Origin: Candidatus Izemoplasma sp.
GTDB lineage: Bacteria > Bacillota_I > Bacilli_A > Izemoplasmatales > Izemoplasmataceae
Length of the DNA: 18,885 bases
NCBI GenBank assembly: GCA_021736285.1
Contig: JAIPGE010000008.1
Span: 1-18,885, forward strand
Direction: 5' to 3'
Part shown: in pieces, positions 16,061 to 18,885 of the stretch
How positions within the stretch are numbered: the stretch's first letter is position 1
Layout: the number at the start of each line of letters is the position of its first letter
Made by a program: the position numbers and the translations under genes
Notes under the pieces: model-generated
Told to the model about the DNA's origin: nothing
The model's database searches: none
Seen by the model: the letters and a program-made list of their open reading frames with translations, nothing else

Positions 16061-16852
16061 CTATAAGTATCTGTTTTTTGCTAAAATATCCATTATTTCT
16101 TTTGTCACTTCTTTGTTACTTCCTTTGATTTGGATTGAATCAGAACGTTTATCAGGGGGGAAAATTTCCTCAACTTGTGTTGGTGATCCATTTAAACCAT
16201 AATGATTCGGATTTTGATCATCAAGATCATCTAATGTAATGGTTTCAATCTGATGTGTTTTCATTATCTGTTTACGCTTATATGATGGTAACCGTGGCAC
16301 TTGACTACCTTTGTCTAATGTCAACAAACAAGGAAATTTAACCGATACTATTTCATCATATGTATCATAAGTGCTTTTAACTACAATACCATCCCTATTA
16401 ATTTCAATAATATCTACAACATAAGGTACATGGGGAATATTTAAAAATTCAGCAATTTCTGGACCCACTTGTGCTGTGTCACCATCCGTTGTCTGTTTCC
16501 CGCAAATAATCATATCGTAATTGCTGATATGATCAATTAATTGAGATAATGTATATGATGTGGCAAGGACATCTGCACCAGCAAATCGCCGATCACTAAC
16601 CAGTGTGGCTTCATCTGCGCCCATATAGAGCGCTTCTTCAAGCACTTGTTTAGCACTTGGTGGCCCCATAGTCACAGCGTGTATATCAACTGATTCTTTC
16701 ATCTCTTTGATTTGAAAAGCAGTTTCTAATCCATAAAGATCATACGGATTCATTTTTACATTGTTGCTTTCACGAATCAACACGCCTGTATTAGAATCAA
16801 CTTTCACATTACTTGATGCTGGTACTTGTTTGATACATGTAATAATGTTCAT
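16061..16852 (-). CDS. etfB: Electron transfer flavoprotein beta subunit, bifurcating type
   Basis: A 263-residue EtfB starting MNIITCIKQVPASSNVKVD. The stretch GKQTTDGDTAQVGPEIAEFL (about 119-138) is the form seen in bifurcating or confurcating ETFs that bind a second FAD, where non-bifurcating ETFs bind AMP. GADEATLVSDRRFAGADVLAT near 78 is also typical. The frame could open at TTG 16855, but ATG 16852, 5 nt from AGAGGTG, is the better start. It follows the NAGPA-like gene by about 36 nt with no convincing promoter between, so the two are probably cotranscribed. Confidence 0.93.
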   Translation of the reverse strand: MNIITCIKQVPASSNVKVDSNTGVLIRESNNVKMNPYDLYGLETAFQIKEMKESVDIHAVTMGPPSAKQVLEEALYMGADEATLVSDRRFAGADVLATSYTLSQLIDHISNYDMIICGKQTTDGDTAQVGPEIAEFLNIPHVPYVVDIIEINRDGIVVKSTYDTYDEIVSVKFPCLLTLDKGSQVPRLPSYKRKQIMKTHQIETITLDDLDDQNPNHYGLNGSPTQVEEIFPPDKRSDSIQIKGSNKEVTKEIMDILAKNRYL

Positions 16853-16888
16853 CAAAACACCTCTTGTTAAAGTTTATTCAGTCAAAAT

Positions 16889-18439
16889 TTAATTGGTTGT
16901 TTCATGTTTGCTATATTGCTTTAAGAAATCGATGATATCACTCATGTTTTCTGTATAGACTGTATAAAGGATTAGTTCTGTATAGTCAGATGTTTTATAA
17001 CTTGTCTTATCCCCTAGTGCACGAATCATTATTTCATGCGTTCCTGGTGTCAAATCTAACTGATAAGTATTGGTATCTAATTCACTTGTGTTGCCATTGA
17101 TACTAATTTCATATCCTGTTGCATGATCAATTGCATCAAAAGATAACAAGCCATCTTGAATAAATATATTTGTTGGTAGTGGCAATAGTTCTCGTGTATC
17201 AGGGAACAATGCATCTTCAGGAACAGGAATGTGTTCTCCTTTAACAAAGAATAACCCGTTCGTTACGGGTCTTGGGTTCCCATCCGATGGTGTGTTCACA
17301 ATATGATATTCTAGATCATCATTTAATACTGCCATTGTTGTAGAACCGCCACCATCTAAATTAAACGCATTAACTGCCCCAAAATGAGCCATTAATTCTG
17401 CAAGTTCAGGATGCGTCATCCCCTTCCATCTACCATCTACATCACGACCGTCTACAGTAACAAAAAACACGGTTCCATCTTCTTTAATTCCTACCGCTGT
17501 ACGTGGGTGTCGATAGTGAAGCCCAGCTCCAGAAGTATATTCAGAAATAACATTATTGTTTTCTATCAAAACACTCCAGCCACCAATCGCAAAACGGACA
17601 TCTTCATATCCACAAGCAAGTTTTTTTTGTACAATAACTTCATCTGTTTCTGTAATAAGCTCATCGTCGTTAAAGTTCTCCCCTACAATAATCATTGTTA
17701 ATGGGGCAACTTCATCTAAGGTATCGGTTGTACTAGAAACGAAATTACCTTTGCCAAAGTGGGTCGCTCCATTGTCATCAAAATGGGATTCATCTAATCC
17801 GATAACAACTTTATCATACGCATTGTCAATCGCTTCTGTGTAGCTATCAAAGTAGATTGTAAGCGCACTACTGATGATAGGTGTCTGGTTGATACTGTTG
17901 ATTGATAAACTTTGTTTTTTTTGACCAAGGTCATTTTTAACCAATAACTCATATCCATCAAAACACGGTGTTCCATATACAACTTCGCCAGTATCTTTAA
18001 ATCCAAGGACAGTGCGGTGAATTCCTAGCCCCGAACTAATGACTTCAAAATCACGAACATAGGCTTCGATTGGAATACCACTTGCCCCAAAGAAATCACC
18101 ATTGACACCACCGATAACATTGTAGTTTGGATACTGTCCATTGATGTTATCAATTAACGTTAATAAATCTCCTTTACCCCAGCCATGATTCAAATAATTG
18201 TCTCCTGTTACAATATTTAGATTACTAAATGTTGTAGGATTTGCTCCTAAATAATTAATTTTTTGTGGTGTTTCATCCCCATCATAATTTATACTGCCAT
18301 AAATTTCTGTATGTCGAACACCTTCAACAAAGATGGTTTCTTTTGTTTCTTCATTAACTCGGAAAAGGGCAGTGACTTCAGTAACTGCAATATTGGTGAT
18401 GAAAAATAATAATACAATGATAACTTTGATTTTATTCAT
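16889..18439 (-). CDS. Exported phosphodiester glycosidase (NAGPA/DUF2233 domain) with C-terminal FN3-like domain
   Basis: A 516-residue protein with a signal peptide of about 25 residues. The NAGPA core spans about 90-395: VIGGVNGDFFG near 106, HPRTAVGIKEDGTVFFVTVD near 310, GMTHPELAELMAHFGAVNAF near 340, NLDGGGSTTMAVL near 360 and NTPSDGNPRPVTNGLFFVKG near 380. Human NAGPA removes GlcNAc from GlcNAc-alpha-1-phospho-6-mannose; bacterial relatives are poorly known. Residues about 420-490 look like a fibronectin type III or Ig-like domain. A GTG at 18448 is also open, but GGGGTGA sits at the right distance from ATG 18439, which overlaps the stop of the upstream gene by 8 nt. No membrane anchor is seen, so it is secreted or held by contact. 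Confidence 0.88.
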   Translation of the reverse strand: MNKIKVIIVLLFFITNIAVTEVTALFRVNEETKETIFVEGVRHTEIYGSINYDGDETPQKINYLGANPTTFSNLNIVTGDNYLNHGWGKGDLLTLIDNINGQYPNYNVIGGVNGDFFGASGIPIEAYVRDFEVISSGLGIHRTVLGFKDTGEVVYGTPCFDGYELLVKNDLGQKKQSLSINSINQTPIISSALTIYFDSYTEAIDNAYDKVVIGLDESHFDDNGATHFGKGNFVSSTTDTLDEVAPLTMIIVGENFNDDELITETDEVIVQKKLACGYEDVRFAIGGWSVLIENNNVISEYTSGAGLHYRHPRTAVGIKEDGTVFFVTVDGRDVDGRWKGMTHPELAELMAHFGAVNAFNLDGGGSTTMAVLNDDLEYHIVNTPSDGNPRPVTNGLFFVKGEHIPVPEDALFPDTRELLPLPTNIFIQDGLLSFDAIDHATGYEISINGNTSELDTNTYQLDLTPGTHEIMIRALGDKTSYKTSDYTELILYTVYTENMSDIIDFLKQYSKHETTN

Positions 18440-18885
18440 TGATTTCACCCCACATTAGTGTGACATTATCAATCTTTGAAATATGAATTTGGATGTTGTA
18501 ACTAAGAGTATTTTTTGTCAATGACAACGTCAATCCACTAACATATTGATCGGCGATTGATAATGTCACACTTTCTACTATGAAACTAGGCAACCCCGAT
18601 TCAATTAAATCTTGAAAACTGCCAATATAGGTTTCTCTTAGTTGGTAAGTTCCTTGATTTAACTCAAACCATGTATAATCTAGTTGTTTAATAAATAGAA
18701 ACTGGTTATTGTCTTGACAATCCACCGTTTCAGTTACCAATGTTTGTTGATATATATATTGTTGTTCACATACACCATCTAAATAACGATATTGATTTAC
18801 ATGATCATCTAAAGTGATTTGAGAAATATAATCAGCTATTTTAATAATCATCTCTGTCTGTTGTTCATCTCCGGAAATTGTTATG
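18432..18885 (-). CDS. Unrecognised protein, 5' end beyond the window
   Basis: The frame runs open from the right edge, reading ITISGDEQQTE before the first internal ATG at 18851, so that ATG is probably not the start. About 150 C-terminal residues are visible. They contain two cysteines about 20 residues apart, several Tyr/Gln-rich stretches and a beta-strand-like pattern at the end (LTLSLTKNTLSYNIQIHISK). No family is recognised. Its stop overlaps the NAGPA-like start by 8 nt, so the two are translationally coupled and probably belong to the same pathway; an exported lipoprotein or substrate-handling protein is possible. Confidence 0.65.
   Translation of the reverse strand, partial: ITISGDEQQTEMIIKIADYISQITLDDHVNQYRYLDGVCEQQYIYQQTLVTETVDCQDNNQFLFIKQLDYTWFELNQGTYQLRETYIGSFQDLIESGLPSFIVESVTLSIADQYVSGLTLSLTKNTLSYNIQIHISKIDNVTLMWGEINE

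Noticed and set aside
16853..16888. Separate promoter for the etfB-etfA-lctD genes
   Set aside because: A TTGACT lies in the gap, but a -10 box at normal spacing would fall on or beyond the etfB ribosome site; cotranscription with the NAGPA-like gene is more likely.
1..18885. CRISPR arrays, tRNA/rRNA genes, insertion sequences or prophage genes
   Set aside because: No repeat-spacer pattern, tRNA-like cloverleaf, rRNA stretch, transposase or integrase motif was seen; the window is almost fully filled by metabolic genes on one strand.

Overview
The window is a low-GC bacterial chromosome fragment in which every supported gene lies on the minus strand, so transcription runs from high to low coordinates. 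UGA is a stop codon (for example at the ends of the 350-residue serine hydrolase and of anmK) and tryptophan is UGG, which excludes the Mycoplasma/Spiroplasma code. Surface proteins are anchored by an N-terminal lipobox or by a C-terminal membrane helix without an LPxTG motif. Together with the low GC and the cysteine-repeat stalk, this suggests an anaerobic Mollicutes relative such as the Izemoplasma/Acholeplasma/Haloplasma groups. That placement is inference; another low-GC Firmicute is possible.

Right part (18885 to about 13392): a 5'-truncated unknown protein, an exported phosphodiester glycosidase of the NAGPA (DUF2233) family, then EtfB, EtfA with an iron-sulfur N-terminus, and a GlcD-type FAD lactate dehydrogenase. 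The last three have the order lctB-lctC-lctD of the electron-confurcating lactate dehydrogenase of Acetobacterium woodii. The group is tightly spaced and ends at a hairpin.

Middle (about 13392 to 12438): a monocistronic RpiR/MurR-type regulator with its own extended -10 promoter, an inverted repeat over that promoter and a clear terminator. The true start is probably an internal TTG, because the longest reading frame begins upstream of the promoter -10 box.

Left part (12367 to 1): an operon with its own promoter, joined mostly by 4-nt ATGA overlaps. It encodes anhydro-MurNAc kinase AnmK, a BadF/BadG-type amino-sugar kinase, a GH4 6-phospho-glycosidase, a signal-less GHL10 (DUF187, YngK/DigH-like) glycosidase, a 1307-residue surface protein with two GHL10 domains, an AmiE-like serine hydrolase, and a large lipoprotein. 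The lipoprotein carries Ig-like domains, a beta-helix and what looks like the start of an N-acetylmuramoyl-L-alanine amidase; it runs off the left edge.

Taken together the genes read as a peptidoglycan scavenging island. An outside amidase would strip peptides. Surface GHL10 enzymes, whose E. coli relative DigH cuts denuded glycans, would cut the bare strands. Imported fragments would be trimmed by the cytoplasmic GHL10 and GH4 enzymes and phosphorylated by the two kinases. D-lactate freed from MurNAc-6-P by a MurQ etherase (not in this window) could be oxidised by LctBCD. If the host lacks a wall, this would be feeding on foreign cell walls rather than recycling.
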